A model generated the notes under the pieces. The model searched no databases, was not told the origin of the DNA, and was given only the letters and a program-made list of their open reading frames with translations. From Micromonospora sp. H61 (GTDB lineage Bacteria; Actinomycetota; Actinomycetes; Mycobacteriales; Micromonosporaceae): 64,000 nucleotides of DNA. The stretch lies in assembly GCF_018070325.1 (NCBI RefSeq), contig NZ_JAGPXY010000011.1:54350-118349 (forward strand), read 5' to 3'. A program made the position numbers and the translations under genes. Position 1 is the first letter of the stretch. Each line of letters starts with the position of its first letter. This document shows, piece by piece, positions 16,329-25,036 of the stretch.

Positions 16329-18275
16329 GTGGCAGCGCAGGACAAGCAGGAGTACGGCGCAGAGTCGATCACCGTTCTCGAGGGGCTGGAGGCGGTTCGC
16401 AAGCGGCCCGGTATGTACATCGGGTCCACCGGCGAGCGCGGTCTGCACCACCTCGTCTGGGAGGTCGTCGACAACGCTGTCGACGAGGCGCTGGCAGGAT
16501 ACTGCGACACCATCGACGTGGTGCTGCTCGCCGACGGCGGCGTCCGGGTCACCGACAACGGCCGTGGTTTCCCCGTCGACCTTCACCCGAAGCTCAAGAA
16601 GCCCGGTGTCGAGGTCGCGTTGACCATCCTGCACGCGGGCGGCAAGTTCGACGGCAAGGCGTACGCGGTCTCCGGCGGTCTGCACGGCGTCGGTGTCTCC
16701 GTCGTGAACGCGCTCTCCACCAAGATGTTCGTCGAGATCCACAAGTCCGGCAACGTGTGGCGGCAGCACTACACCAACTCCAAGCCGAGCCCGCTGGAGA
16801 AGGGCGAGGCCACCGACCGCACCGGCTCGGCGGTCTCCTTCTGGCCCGACCCCGACGTCTTCGAGACCGTCGACTTCGACTTCCAGACCATCTACCGACG
16901 CCTGCAGGAGATGGCCTTCCTCAACCGCGCCCTGCGCATCCACCTGCTCGACGAGCGGGTGGCCGAGGAGGAGGACGGCCGGCAGCGCGAGGTCACCTTC
17001 TACTACGAGGGCGGCATCGCGGACTTCGTCCGGCACCTCAACGCCTCGAAGAGCCCGATCCACAAGACAGTGGTCGAGTTCGAGGCCGAAGAGGAGGGCA
17101 TGTCACTCGAGATCGCCATGCAGTGGAACGAGTCGTACGGCGAGTCGGTCTACACCTTCGCCAACACGATCAACACCCACGAGGGCGGCACCCACGAGGA
17201 GGGCTTCCGGTCCGCGCTGACCAGCGTGGTCAACCGGTACGGCACCGACAAGAAGCTCCTCAAGGGCGACGAGAAGCTCTCCGGCGAGGACATCCGCGAA
17301 GGGCTCGCGGCGATCATCTCGGTCAAGCTGGCCAACCCGCAGTTCGAGGGTCAGACCAAGACCAAGCTGGGCAACACCCCGGTGAAGAGCTTCGTGCAGC
17401 GGGTCTGCAACGACCGGCTGGTCGACTGGTTCGACCGCAACCCGGCCGAGGCCAAGATGATCATCACGAAGGCGTCCCAGGCGGCACGCGCCCGGATCGC
17501 CGCCCAGCAGGCGCGCAAGCTGGCCCGGCGCAAGTCGCTGCTGGAGTCCGGCTCGATGCCGGGCAAGCTGGCCGACTGCCAGTCGACCGACCCCCGCGAG
17601 TCCGAGGTGTTCATCGTCGAGGGTGACTCGGCCGGCGGCTCGGCCAAGCAGGGTCGCGACCCACGGACCCAGGCGATCCTGCCGATCCGCGGCAAGATCC
17701 TCAACGTGGAGAAGGCCCGGATCGACCGGGTGCTGAAGAACAACGAGGTCCAGGCGCTGATCACCGCGCTGGGCACCGGCATCCACGACGACTTCGACAT
17801 GGAGAAGCTGCGGTACCACAAGGTGGTGCTGATGGCCGACGCGGACGTCGACGGCCAGCACATCCAGACGCTGCTGCTCACCCTGCTGTTCCGCTTCATG
17901 CGTCCGCTGGTCGAGATGGGGCACGTCTACCTGGCCGCCCCGCCCCTCTACAAGATCAAGTGGAACAAGAAGGGCGACGACGCCCAGTACGCGTACTCCG
18001 ACCGCGAGCGGGACGGTCTGATCGTGCTGCGCCAGCAGAAGAAGCCGAACGCCAAGCCGGACGACATTCAGCGCTTCAAGGGCCTCGGCGAGATGAACTA
18101 CCCCGAGCTGTGGGAAACCACCATGAACCCGGCGACGCGTACGCTGCGTCAGGTCACTCTCGACGACGCGGCGACCGCCGACGAGTTGTTCAGTGTGCTG
18201 ATGGGTGAGGACGTCGAGGCGCGCCGGTCGTTCATTCAGCGCAACGCCAAGGACGTGCGGTTCCTGGACATCTGA
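16329..18275 (+). CDS. gyrB: DNA gyrase subunit B
   Basis: ATPase subunit of DNA gyrase, 648 residues from the GTG at 16329 ([20 protein letters not shown]). GHKL ATPase motifs are present: [30 protein letters not shown] and [15 protein letters not shown]. The TOPRIM domain has [15 protein letters not shown] and the metal-binding DADVDGQHI; the C-terminus is [19 protein letters not shown]. The frame is open for 78 codons upstream with no conserved sequence, and the chosen start gives the standard length. It lies 130 bp before gyrA. Confidence 0.97.
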   Translation: MAAQDKQEYGAESITVLEGLEAVRKRPGMYIGSTGERGLHHLVWEVVDNAVDEALAGYCDTIDVVLLADGGVRVTDNGRGFPVDLHPKLKKPGVEVALTILHAGGKFDGKAYAVSGGLHGVGVSVVNALSTKMFVEIHKSGNVWRQHYTNSKPSPLEKGEATDRTGSAVSFWPDPDVFETVDFDFQTIYRRLQEMAFLNRALRIHLLDERVAEEEDGRQREVTFYYEGGIADFVRHLNASKSPIHKTVVEFEAEEEGMSLEIAMQWNESYGESVYTFANTINTHEGGTHEEGFRSALTSVVNRYGTDKKLLKGDEKLSGEDIREGLAAIISVKLANPQFEGQTKTKLGNTPVKSFVQRVCNDRLVDWFDRNPAEAKMIITKASQAARARIAAQQARKLARRKSLLESGSMPGKLADCQSTDPRESEVFIVEGDSAGGSAKQGRDPRTQAILPIRGKILNVEKARIDRVLKNNEVQALITALGTGIHDDFDMEKLRYHKVVLMADADVDGQHIQTLLLTLLFRFMRPLVEMGHVYLAAPPLYKIKWNKKGDDAQYAYSDRERDGLIVLRQQKKPNAKPDDIQRFKGLGEMNYPELWETTMNPATRTLRQVTLDDAATADELFSVLMGEDVEARRSFIQRNAKDVRFLDI

Positions 18276-18283
18276 CGGACTGC

Positions 18284-18369
18284 TGTGGATCGGCCGGGCA
18301 CTGCCCGGCCGATCCGGCGGTCCACAGAGTTATCCACAGCTTGGCCGGTATCCACAGCCGTTATCCACA
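18284..18369 (+). promoter_or_regulatory. Cluster of DnaA boxes between gyrB and gyrA
   Basis: Within the 130-bp gyrB-gyrA gap are two perfect DnaA boxes TTATCCACA (18330-18338 and 18361-18369). A one-mismatch GTATCCACA lies at 18348-18356 and an inverted TGTGGATCG at 18284-18292. Spacing between the three direct copies is 18 and 13 bp. Binding by DnaA is inferred from sequence alone. Confidence 0.7.
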
Positions 18370-18405
18370 GCACGAAAACGACTCTGAGTCTGATAAGGGT
18401 ATACA

Positions 18406-20928
18406 GTGACCGATTCTCCCGAGTCCACACCGAACGAGCCCGAGGTTCCCGCCGAGGCCATCGCCGCGGTGGTCGCGCACGACCGGATCGAACCGGTCGG
18501 GCTCGAGGTGGAGATGCAGCGCTCCTACCTCGACTACGCGATGAGCGTCATCGTCGGTCGCGCGCTGCCGGACGTCCGGGACGGCCTCAAGCCGGTCCAC
18601 CGCAAGATCCTCTACGCGATGTTCGACTCCGGCTACCGTCCGGACCGCGGCTACGTGAAGTGCTCCCGTGTCGTCGGTGACGTGATGGGTCAGTTCCACC
18701 CGCACGGCGACTCGGCGATCTACGACGCGCTGGTCCGGATGGCGCAGTCCTGGTCGCTGCGCTACCCGCTGGTCGACGGCAACGGCAACTTCGGCTCGCC
18801 GGGTAACGACCCGGCCGCCGCCATGCGATACACCGAGTGCAAGCTCGACCCCCTCGCCATGGAGATGCTGCGGGACATCGACGAGGACACCGTCGACCTG
18901 CAGGACAACTACGACGGCCGGGCCAAGGAGCCCACCATCCTGCCGTCGCGGATCCCCAACCTCCTGGTGAACGGCTCCGAGGGCATCGCGGTCGGCATGG
19001 CCACCAAGATCCCGCCACACAACCTGCGGGAGATCGGCGCGGCGGTGCAGTGGTGCCTGGAGCACCCGGAGGAGGACGAGGAGACCACCCTCGAAGCCCT
19101 GCTCGGCATCGTCAAGGGCCCGGACTTCCCGACCCACGGCCTGATCGTCGGCACCACAGCGATCCAGGACGCGTACCGCACCGGTCGCGGCTCGATCCGG
19201 ATGCGCGCCGTGGTGGAGGTCGAGGAGGACAAGCGGGGCCGCCCCTGCCTGGTCGTCAGCGAGCTGCCCTACCAGGTCAACCCGGACAACCTCGCCGAGC
19301 GGATCGCCGAGCTGATCAAGGAGGGCAAGCTCGCCGGCATCGCCGACATCCGCGACGAGTCCTCCGGTCGTACCGGCATGCGGATCGTCCTGGTGCTCAA
19401 GCGCGACGCGGTCGCGAAGGTCGTGCTGAACAACCTCTACAAGCACACCCAGCTTCAGGAGACCTTCGGCGCCAACATGCTGGCCCTGGTCGACGGGGTG
19501 CCGCGCACGCTCAACCTGGCCCAGTTCCTCCGCTACTACGTCGAGCACCAGATCGACGTGATCCGCCGGCGGACCGCGTTCCGGCTGCGCAAGGCCGAGG
19601 AGCGGGCACACATCCTGCGCGGCCTGGGCAAGGCGCTGGACGCGCTGGACGAGGTGATCGCCCTGATTCGGCGCTCTCCGACAGTGGACGACGCCCGGCA
19701 GGGCCTGATCCGGCTGCTGGAGATCGACGAGATCCAGGCGACAGCGATCCTGGACATGCAGCTGCGCCGGCTCGCCGCCCTGGAGCGGCAGCGGATCATC
19801 GACGACCTGGCGAAGCTCGAGATCGAGATCGCCGACCTCAAGGACATCCTCGCCAAGCCCGAGCGGCAGCGGAAGATCGTCTCGGACGAGCTGGGCGAGA
19901 TCGTCACCAAGTGGGGCGACGACCGCCGGACGCAGATCATCCCGTTCGACGGCGAGGTCTCGATGGAGGACCTCATCGCCCGCGAGGACGTGGTCGTCAC
20001 GATCACCCGCACCGGGTACGCCAAGCGGACCAAGGTCGATCTGTACCGCTCGCAGCGGCGCGGCGGTAAGGGCGTCAGTGGCGCCACGCTGCGGCAGGAC
20101 GACATCGTCAGCCACTTCTTCGTCTGCTCGACCCACGACTGGATCTTGTTCCTCACGAACAAGGGCCGCGTCTACCGGGCCAAGGCGTACGAGTTGCCGG
20201 AGGCCAGTAGGGTAGCCAAGGGCCAACACGTGGCCAATCTGCTCGCCTTCCTACCCGACGAGCAGATCGCGCAGATCATTGAGATCCCGAACTACCAGGT
20301 AGCCCCCTATCTGGTACTGGCCACGAAGAACGGCCTGGTGAAGAAGACGCGGCTCGAGGAGTTCGACTCCAACCGTTCCGGCGGCATCATCGCGATCAAC
20401 CTGCGCGATGAGGACGAGCTGGTCGGTGCTGCGCTGGTTGCGCCGGAGAACGATCTGCTGCTGGTCTCGAAGAAGGCACAGGCGATCCGGTTCAACGCCT
20501 CGGACGAGGCGTTGCGGCCGATGGGCCGGGCCACCTCGGGCGTCATCGGCATGCGCTTCACGGACGACGACGTCCTGCTCGCCATGGAAGTCGTGCGGGA
20601 AGGTTTGGACGTTCTGGTGGCCACGAACGGGGGATACGCGAAGCGGACCCCGATCGAGGAATACCCGGTGCAGGGCCGGGGAGGTAAGGGCGTGTTGACT
20701 GCAAAGATCACCGAACGGCGCGGTGGTCTGGTTGGCGCGGTGGTGATCGATCCGGACGACGAGCTGTTCGCGATCACCAGCAACGGTGGTGTCATTCGGA
20801 CTCCGGTGAAGCCTGTACGGCGTACGCGTGACCGGAACACAATGGGGGTCAAGCTGATGGACCTCCCGGACGGCGTGACTATCGTGGCGATTGCTCGCAA
20901 TGCCGACGAGCCTGACGAACAGGACTAG
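18406..20928 (+). CDS. gyrA: DNA gyrase subunit A
   Basis: Breakage-reunion subunit of gyrase, 840 residues. The catalytic tyrosine is Tyr142 in [12 protein letters not shown]. The quinolone-resistance region reads [15 protein letters not shown] with Ser103 and Asp107, the wild-type, sensitive residues. The C-terminal beta-pinwheel contains the GyrA box QRRGGKG, which allows DNA wrapping. Start is GTG with AAGGG six bases upstream. The next gene (DUF3566) starts 4 bp after the stop codon, so they are in one operon. Confidence 0.97.
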   Translation: MTDSPESTPNEPEVPAEAIAAVVAHDRIEPVGLEVEMQRSYLDYAMSVIVGRALPDVRDGLKPVHRKILYAMFDSGYRPDRGYVKCSRVVGDVMGQFHPHGDSAIYDALVRMAQSWSLRYPLVDGNGNFGSPGNDPAAAMRYTECKLDPLAMEMLRDIDEDTVDLQDNYDGRAKEPTILPSRIPNLLVNGSEGIAVGMATKIPPHNLREIGAAVQWCLEHPEEDEETTLEALLGIVKGPDFPTHGLIVGTTAIQDAYRTGRGSIRMRAVVEVEEDKRGRPCLVVSELPYQVNPDNLAERIAELIKEGKLAGIADIRDESSGRTGMRIVLVLKRDAVAKVVLNNLYKHTQLQETFGANMLALVDGVPRTLNLAQFLRYYVEHQIDVIRRRTAFRLRKAEERAHILRGLGKALDALDEVIALIRRSPTVDDARQGLIRLLEIDEIQATAILDMQLRRLAALERQRIIDDLAKLEIEIADLKDILAKPERQRKIVSDELGEIVTKWGDDRRTQIIPFDGEVSMEDLIAREDVVVTITRTGYAKRTKVDLYRSQRRGGKGVSGATLRQDDIVSHFFVCSTHDWILFLTNKGRVYRAKAYELPEASRVAKGQHVANLLAFLPDEQIAQIIEIPNYQVAPYLVLATKNGLVKKTRLEEFDSNRSGGIIAINLRDEDELVGAALVAPENDLLLVSKKAQAIRFNASDEALRPMGRATSGVIGMRFTDDDVLLAMEVVREGLDVLVATNGGYAKRTPIEEYPVQGRGGKGVLTAKITERRGGLVGAVVIDPDDELFAITSNGGVIRTPVKPVRRTRDRNTMGVKLMDLPDGVTIVAIARNADEPDEQD

Positions 20929-20932
20929 TTGA

Positions 20933-21847
20933 ATGACGGAGACACAGGCGAAGTCGGGGAACTCGGGGACCTCGGCCAAACCGGTCGACGAGGAGGCCGC
21001 CAAGGGCGGCACACCAGCGACCGGCCGCGCGGCCGTGGGCCGGGCGACGGTCCCCGCCGACGCGCCTGCCCCGAAGTTCACCAGGGCTCCAGGTATGACA
21101 CCCCCGCCGGAGCAGCCGGGCGAAGGTGGCGAGTCCGGCGACAAAACCGAGGCGCCCAGCGCCGAGGCGCCGACGTCGGCCGCCGCCAATCCTCCGGCTC
21201 CGGCAGCGGCGCCCTCGGCACGTCCGGCCACCACCCAGCCGATCGGTCTCCGGCCCGGTCAGGCCGCGTCAACCGGTTCCACCGGCACCCAGCCGCGGAT
21301 CACACCCGGGATGACCCAGCCCCAGTCGGACGCGACGCGTACGGCCGCCGCTGCCGGCCGCCCGGCCAGCGGTGGTGGCCTGCCACCGGGGATCGGCAAC
21401 GCGTCCGCCGTCGGTGCGGCCCGCGTCGGTGACGCGGTGCGTGCGGCGCGTACGTCGGTCAGCTCGGCCGCCTCCCGCGGACCGCGTCGGGCCCGGCTGA
21501 ACCTCAAGCGGATCGACCCGTGGTCCGTGATGAAGTTCGCATTCGCGGTGTCGGTGGTGCTCTTCATCGTCGTGGTGGTCGCCACCTCGGTGCTCTATCT
21601 GGCGCTGGACGCGATGGGTGTGTTCCAGAGCGTCAACGAGAGCCTGAGTGATCTGGTCAACGCCGGCGGTGGGCAGAGCACCAGCGGCTTCCAGATCACC
21701 GCCAAGGGCGTGATTCTCAGCTCGGCGCTGATCGGCCTGGTCAACGTGGTGCTGTTCACCGCGCTGGCCACCCTTGGCGCGTTCGTCTACAACGTCTGCG
21801 CCGACCTGGTCGGCGGGATCGAGCTGACCCTCGCCGAGCGGGACTGA
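20933..21847 (+). CDS. DUF3566 membrane protein
   Basis: 304-residue actinobacterial protein encoded directly after gyrA. Residues 1-190 are a disordered Pro/Ala/Thr/Gly-rich cytoplasmic region. The DUF3566 domain follows: LKRIDPWSVMKFAFAVSVVLF with the first membrane span at about 198-225, an external loop (FQSVNESLSDLVNAGGG) and a second span at about 262-290 ending FVYNVCADLVGGIELTLAE. Its place behind gyrA is conserved in actinobacteria; the function is not known to me. A hairpin terminator begins 7 bp after the stop. Confidence 0.88.
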   Translation: MTETQAKSGNSGTSAKPVDEEAAKGGTPATGRAAVGRATVPADAPAPKFTRAPGMTPPPEQPGEGGESGDKTEAPSAEAPTSAAANPPAPAAAPSARPATTQPIGLRPGQAASTGSTGTQPRITPGMTQPQSDATRTAAAAGRPASGGGLPPGIGNASAVGAARVGDAVRAARTSVSSAASRGPRRARLNLKRIDPWSVMKFAFAVSVVLFIVVVVATSVLYLALDAMGVFQSVNESLSDLVNAGGGQSTSGFQITAKGVILSSALIGLVNVVLFTALATLGAFVYNVCADLVGGIELTLAERD

Positions 21848-21853
21848 GTGACC

Positions 21854-21895
21854 GGGACGCCGGGGCACCGCGGAAAGCGGTCGCTCCGGCGTCCC
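21854..21895 (+). terminator. Hairpin terminator after the gyrBA-DUF3566 operon
   Basis: GGGACGCCGG (21854-21863) pairs with CCGGCGTCCC (21886-21895); an inner ACCGC/GCGGT stem is nested in the loop. No U-tract. Confidence 0.75.
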
Positions 21896-21998
21896 GTACT
21901 CGGGTAGGTTTTGCAGGCGGCGACGAGCCTGGCTCGCAAGCTCGGACCCCGATTTGGGGCCGGCGGAGCGGATGGGTTAATCTTGCTCGTCGCAACGC

Positions 21999-22072
21999 GG
22001 GGCTATAGCTCAGTCGGTTAGAGCGCAGAGCTGATAACTCTGAGGTCGATGGTTCGATTCCATCTAGCCCCA
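21999..22072 (+). tRNA. tRNA-Ile (anticodon GAT)
   Basis: 74-nt cloverleaf: acceptor arms GGGGCTA and TAGCCCC, D-arm AGCTCAGTCGGTTAGAGC, anticodon stem-loop CAGAG-CTGATAA-CTCTG with anticodon GAT, and T-arm ATGGTTCGATTCCAT. The 3' CCA is not encoded (ACCG follows). Confidence 0.97.
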
Positions 22073-22114
22073 CCGCATGTCGTCCGACGGTAGTCGAGCG
22101 CGAGGGGTTGCCCC

Positions 22115-22243
22115 ATGTTCAAGAAGCTGCTGATTCTGGCTGGCGTCGTCGGTGTGGCCGCCGTCGTGTTCAACAAGATCAAGGCGTCGAACGACGAGCG
22201 TGCCCTGTGGCACGAGGCGACCACCGCGCCCGACCTGCGCTGA
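22115..22243 (+). CDS. DLW-39 family microprotein
   Basis: A 42-residue gene between the two tRNAs. It reads MFKKLLILAGVVGVAAVVFN, then KIKASNDERALWHEATTAP and DLR. The start is a Lys-bearing hydrophobic segment (residues 4-19), probably a membrane anchor, followed by a charged tail with the Leu-Trp pair. This matches what I know of the actinobacterial DLW-39 family of tiny proteins found near gyrA and tRNA-Ile/Ala. The ATG is preceded by GAGGGG. The function is unknown. Confidence 0.85.
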   Translation: MFKKLLILAGVVGVAAVVFNKIKASNDERALWHEATTAPDLR

Positions 22244-22280
22244 CGCTCTCGCAACGCGCGGCAATCGCCGCGCAATTCGC

Positions 22281-22356
22281 GGGGCCCTAGCTCAACTGGC
22301 AGAGCACTGCCTTTGCAAGGCAGGGGTTAGGGGTTCGAGTCCCCTGGGCTCCACCA
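22281..22356 (+). tRNA. tRNA-Ala (anticodon TGC)
   Basis: 76 nt including an encoded CCA. Acceptor arms GGGGCCC and GGGCTCC (one G-U pair), anticodon stem-loop CTGCC-TTTGCAA-GGCAG with anticodon TGC, and T-arm AGGGGTTCGAGTCCCCT. The downstream DNA carries an integrase remnant, so the 3' end of this gene was probably once an attachment site. Confidence 0.97.
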
Positions 22357-22431
22357 GCACTTTCCCCGGTTGATCTCGGTCCCGAGTACAGCCAAGCCGG
22401 TCACGCCGTCCCCTCCTGGCCGATAATCCGG

Positions 22432-22665
22432 TCAATGGCCGGGGCCGCCCGACGAGCCCCGCGCCGGCAGAACGTGGCCGTAGGTGTCGGCCGTCATCCG
22501 GATCGTGGAGTGCCCGAGCAGCTCCATCACCGTCCGCAGCTCCTCGCCCTGGTCGAGCAGGAGACCAGGTCCAGATCCGACCACACCTCGCCGGCCGCGA
22601 GCCGTTCCTTGCCTGGTCCACGATGTGCGGACTCACGGCGGAGATGGGCTTTGAGGCAGAGGAGC
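22432..22665 (-). pseudogene. Tyrosine integrase remnant next to tRNA-Ala
   Basis: On the minus strand two pieces of a phage/ICE-type tyrosine recombinase are joined out of frame. The first (about 22665-22573) reads LRRESAHRGPGKERLAAG followed by EVWSDLDLV, the part that precedes the catalytic Arg region. The second (about 22560-22432) reads LLLDQGEELRTVMELLGH, then STIRMTADTYGHVLPA, which is the classic C-terminal LGHS...Y box with the catalytic Tyr, and ends at TGA 22432. The stretch between them, and the whole N-terminus, are missing. The gene starts only 75 bp from tRNA-Ala, the usual place for such an integrase. Confidence 0.8.
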
Positions 22666-22670
22666 GGTGT

Positions 22671-22910
22671 GTGCCAGACGAGGTGTTCCCCAGCGATCTT
22701 TCCGGCCACTTCTGGGCAACGGTGGAACGCCGGCCGGAACTCGATCGATGGCGCTTCGAGATCCTCGACTATCAGAACAACGTCCTGCTCAGCGGCTTGG
22801 CCTGTAGCGAGCGGCAGGCCGCAGCGATTGTCATCGCGTGGGACCAGGTGATCACAACGTCGCCCGACGAAGAGGACCCCAGCATGGATTGGGTCGATTA
22901 CTCGGAATGA
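22671..22910 (+). CDS. Small hypothetical protein in the accessory patch
   Basis: 79-residue acidic protein from a GTG with GAGGAG six bases upstream. Key text: SGHFWATVERRPELDRWRFE, then NNVLLSGLACSERQAAAIVI, and an Asp/Glu-rich end MDWVDYSE. It resembles small cargo proteins of actinobacterial integrative elements in style, but I know no family. Longer starts at 22623 or 22644 would run back over the integrase remnant on the other strand. GC is lower than in the neighbours. Confidence 0.6.
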   Translation: MPDEVFPSDLSGHFWATVERRPELDRWRFEILDYQNNVLLSGLACSERQAAAIVIAWDQVITTSPDEEDPSMDWVDYSE

Positions 22911-22942
22911 CGGGGAGATCACCGCCCAGGGGCGCGCAGTCC

Positions 22943-23383
22943 CTAAAGCATCGCGATCTGGCCGGGCAGTTCGGGCGGACCGGACAGCACTGCGCGGAGC
23001 TTGTTGATCTGCGGGAACTCACTCGCTCCCGCCTCGCCCCATAGGCTCCGCCACTCCGAGTCGTCGCCGAGGACCCGGTCAAGTGCTCCGACCGCCAACT
23101 GTGGCAGGTCGTCGTCCAAGTCGAGGGATTCACCAGCAAGCAGGAAATCCGGCGCGTACGGCGAGGTTATCGGGTCTCCTCCGGGCATCGGAGACGCCAC
23201 GATGGCCGCTGCGGCGATGGCCGAGGCGGCGTCGTCATGGTCGAGGTACCCGGTGTTGAAGGCTGCCGTTGTCAGAGCAGCACGAACCATTGCCGGCCGG
23301 GCAGGCGGATCGGCATCGTGGAGGTCACCGCACCAGTCGGCGGCGCTGTCGTTGTCGAACGGGCCGTCATCCCAGGTGCCCAT
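22943..23383 (-). CDS. DUF4259 domain protein
   Basis: 146 residues starting MGTWDDGPFDNDSAADWCGD, the hallmark of DUF4259, with a strong GGAGG before the ATG. The rest is helical: AALTTAAFNTGYLDHDDAAS, AIAAAAIVASPMPG, and LPQLAVGALDRVLGDDSEWR. The family is common in accessory DNA of actinobacteria; its function is not known to me, though its pattern of occurrence recalls immunity or stress-associated small proteins (speculative). The frame stays open for 49 codons upstream without conserved sequence. Confidence 0.8.
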   Translation of the reverse strand: MGTWDDGPFDNDSAADWCGDLHDADPPARPAMVRAALTTAAFNTGYLDHDDAASAIAAAAIVASPMPGGDPITSPYAPDFLLAGESLDLDDDLPQLAVGALDRVLGDDSEWRSLWGEAGASEFPQINKLRAVLSGPPELPGQIAML

Positions 23384-23560
23384 GTGCTCCTCCTTCACGT
23401 TCCCGGTGAGCGGATCATGAAGCCAAGCGGGGACGGACGCAAGGCGCGAGAGCGCTTGGTTGTACAGCCATCGATACAGCCAAGCTGGCCGACGGACGTG
23501 GGTCACGAGCGGCGGCAGCCGTTCGGGCACCCTCGCCTCCAGTTGCTTCGATGCAGATCA

Positions 23561-23867
23561 GTGACGCCAGACGACCTGAAGTCGGCCGCGAAGCGGATGG
23601 CCGAGTAGGGGGTCGGTGCGCTGCCGATCTGCGGCGACGACAACCGGCTCAAGGGCATGCTGACCGACCGCGACATCGTGGTGAAGGTGCTGGCCGAGGG
23701 TCGCGACCCGGCCACCGTGACGGCCGGTGAGCTGGCCCAGGGCGAGGCGGTGACCATCGGCGCGGACGACGACGCGGCCGAGATCCATCGCACCATGGGC
23801 CAGCACAAGTTCCCTCCCGGAGCGCCCGGTCGGCGACCTCATCGAGGCCATCTCCGAGCGCAGCTGA
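23561..23867 (+). pseudogene. Broken CBS-domain gene
   Basis: Remains of a two-CBS-domain protein like the intact one at 35080. The N-terminal half is lost. The reading TPDDLKSAAKRMAE runs into a TAG at 23605, then continues in the same frame as GVGALPICGDDNRLKGMLTD, RDIVVKVLAEG and TAGELAQGEAVTIGADDDAA up to MGQHKF. A deletion and frame change follow, after which only the C-terminal end RPVGDLIEAISERS and a stop remain. The in-frame stop, missing start and frameshift make it a pseudogene. Confidence 0.8.
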
Positions 23868-23885
23868 CCTTCGCGCCTGTCAATG

Positions 23886-23918
23886 ATCGCCGCCGCCGGT
23901 TCGCCGGCAGGCGGCGAT
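23886..23918. terminator. Two-step hairpin
   Basis: ATCGCCGCC-GCCGG-TTCG-CCGGC-A-GGCGGCGAT: a 14-bp stem with one bulged A and a stable TTCG tetraloop, 18 bases after the broken CBS gene. A strong terminator candidate for either strand; no U-tract. Confidence 0.6.
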
Positions 23919-23980
23919 TCGCGTACTCCGGCGATCCGTGCCGGCAGGTCGGGGTGGGGCGAGGTATTCGGTGCGAGCGT

Positions 23981-24015
23981 TATGACTCTGGGGTATGAAT
24001 ATGACTCTGAGGTAT
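23981..24015. repeat. Two 16-bp direct repeats
   Basis: TATGACTCTGGGGTAT (23981-23996) and TATGACTCTGAGGTAT (24000-24015) differ at one position and start 19 bp apart. They lie in a gene-free gap before the 3' end of the MBL-fold gene. Together with the hairpin at 23886 they are all I can see in 23868-24064. Confidence 0.75.
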
Positions 24016-24064
24016 ACCGCTCTTTGTCATCTGGCCGCCGGAGCCGCCGGAGCCGACACCGCCG

Positions 24065-24874
24065 TCAGGCGGTAGGAGTGAGCGGGACGGTCTCGCCACG
24101 GGCGATGGTGCGTACCTGCTTCGCCCAACCTCGGCGGCGGGCCTCGTCGACGAAGTGCGCCAGCGGTGAGCGGAACACCGGGTAGTCGTCGTAGTGGATC
24201 GGCACGGTCAGCTGTGGACGGACCAGCTCCACCAGGTCCGCGCCCTGGCGGGCGTCCATGGTGAGCAGGATCCCGGCGACCTTCGTGCCGCCGAGGTGGA
24301 TCAGCATCGCGTCGATGTCCGGATAGCGTTCGGGGATCGCGGTGAGTAGCGGCCGGTTGAGGGTGTCGCCGGTGACGTAGAGCCGGAACTCCCGCCGCCC
24401 GGAGCGTTCCACGTCAATCATCGTGCCCATCACGTCGGGCATCAGCAGGTCCAGTGCGCCCGGGCCGTGCTGGCCGGGCATCGAGGTCAGCCGCACTGTC
24501 GTACCGTCGCGGTGCAGCTCCCGGGACGACCACGTCGGCAGACCCTGGGCGGCCCGGAAGCCCCAGCGGCGCAGCTTGCGTTCCGCCGCGGGGGTGGTGA
24601 CGATGGGCAGCTCGCGGGCCAGTTCCCGACGGGCCACCCGATCGAAGTGGTCGCCGTGCAGGTGGGAGAGGACCACCGCGTCCAGCTCTGGGAGCTGGGC
24701 GATCCGCAGCGCCGGGTCCGTGCGTCGGCGCGACCACAACCCCTTGCCCAGGTACGCCCGTTGACCCCGGTGCAGGAAGTTCGGGTCGGTCAACAGGGTG
24801 AAGCCGCCGATCCGCAGCACCGTCGTCGCGGTACCGATGAACGTCACCTGGGGTTGTTCCACCATCGCGCCCAC
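24065..24874 (-). CDS. MBL-fold metal-dependent hydrolase (UlaG-like)
   Basis: 269-residue protein of the metallo-beta-lactamase superfamily. The metal-binding motif is LSHLHGDHFDRV (HxHxDH), with further ligands in the regions SMPGQHGPG, YVTGDTL and VPIHYDDYPVF. The start VTFIGTATTVLRIGGFTLLTDPNF is typical of the UlaG/L-ascorbate lactonase-like subgroup, whose members act on lactones or N-acyl-phosphatidylethanolamine-like substrates; the substrate here cannot be told. MGAMVEQPQ offers two starts; the second Met is as good. Its 3' end borders the accessory patch. Confidence 0.85.
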   Translation of the reverse strand: MGAMVEQPQVTFIGTATTVLRIGGFTLLTDPNFLHRGQRAYLGKGLWSRRRTDPALRIAQLPELDAVVLSHLHGDHFDRVARRELARELPIVTTPAAERKLRRWGFRAAQGLPTWSSRELHRDGTTVRLTSMPGQHGPGALDLLMPDVMGTMIDVERSGRREFRLYVTGDTLNRPLLTAIPERYPDIDAMLIHLGGTKVAGILLTMDARQGADLVELVRPQLTVPIHYDDYPVFRSPLAHFVDEARRRGWAKQVRTIARGETVPLTPTA

Positions 24875-25036
24875 CTCCTGCGGCTCCGGTACCCCGATGA
24901 GCCGTCGGCATGCGGCTCAGCCCTTGACGCCGCTGACGGGCCGACCAGTGCACGCGTGCGGGTCAGGTGTCGGAGCGCGCGATCCGGACGGCGACGCCGT
25001 CGAGGGATCAACTCCAGCCCGAGTGCCAAGTCCGCG

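Noticed and set aside
22292..22636. 114-codon minus-strand frame through tRNA-Ala
   Set aside because: It runs across the tRNA gene; the real signal on this strand is the integrase remnant, which uses different frames.
23390..23410. Half parS-like TTCACGT near 23395
   Set aside because: Only one half of the palindrome is present; the CACGTG centre is missing.
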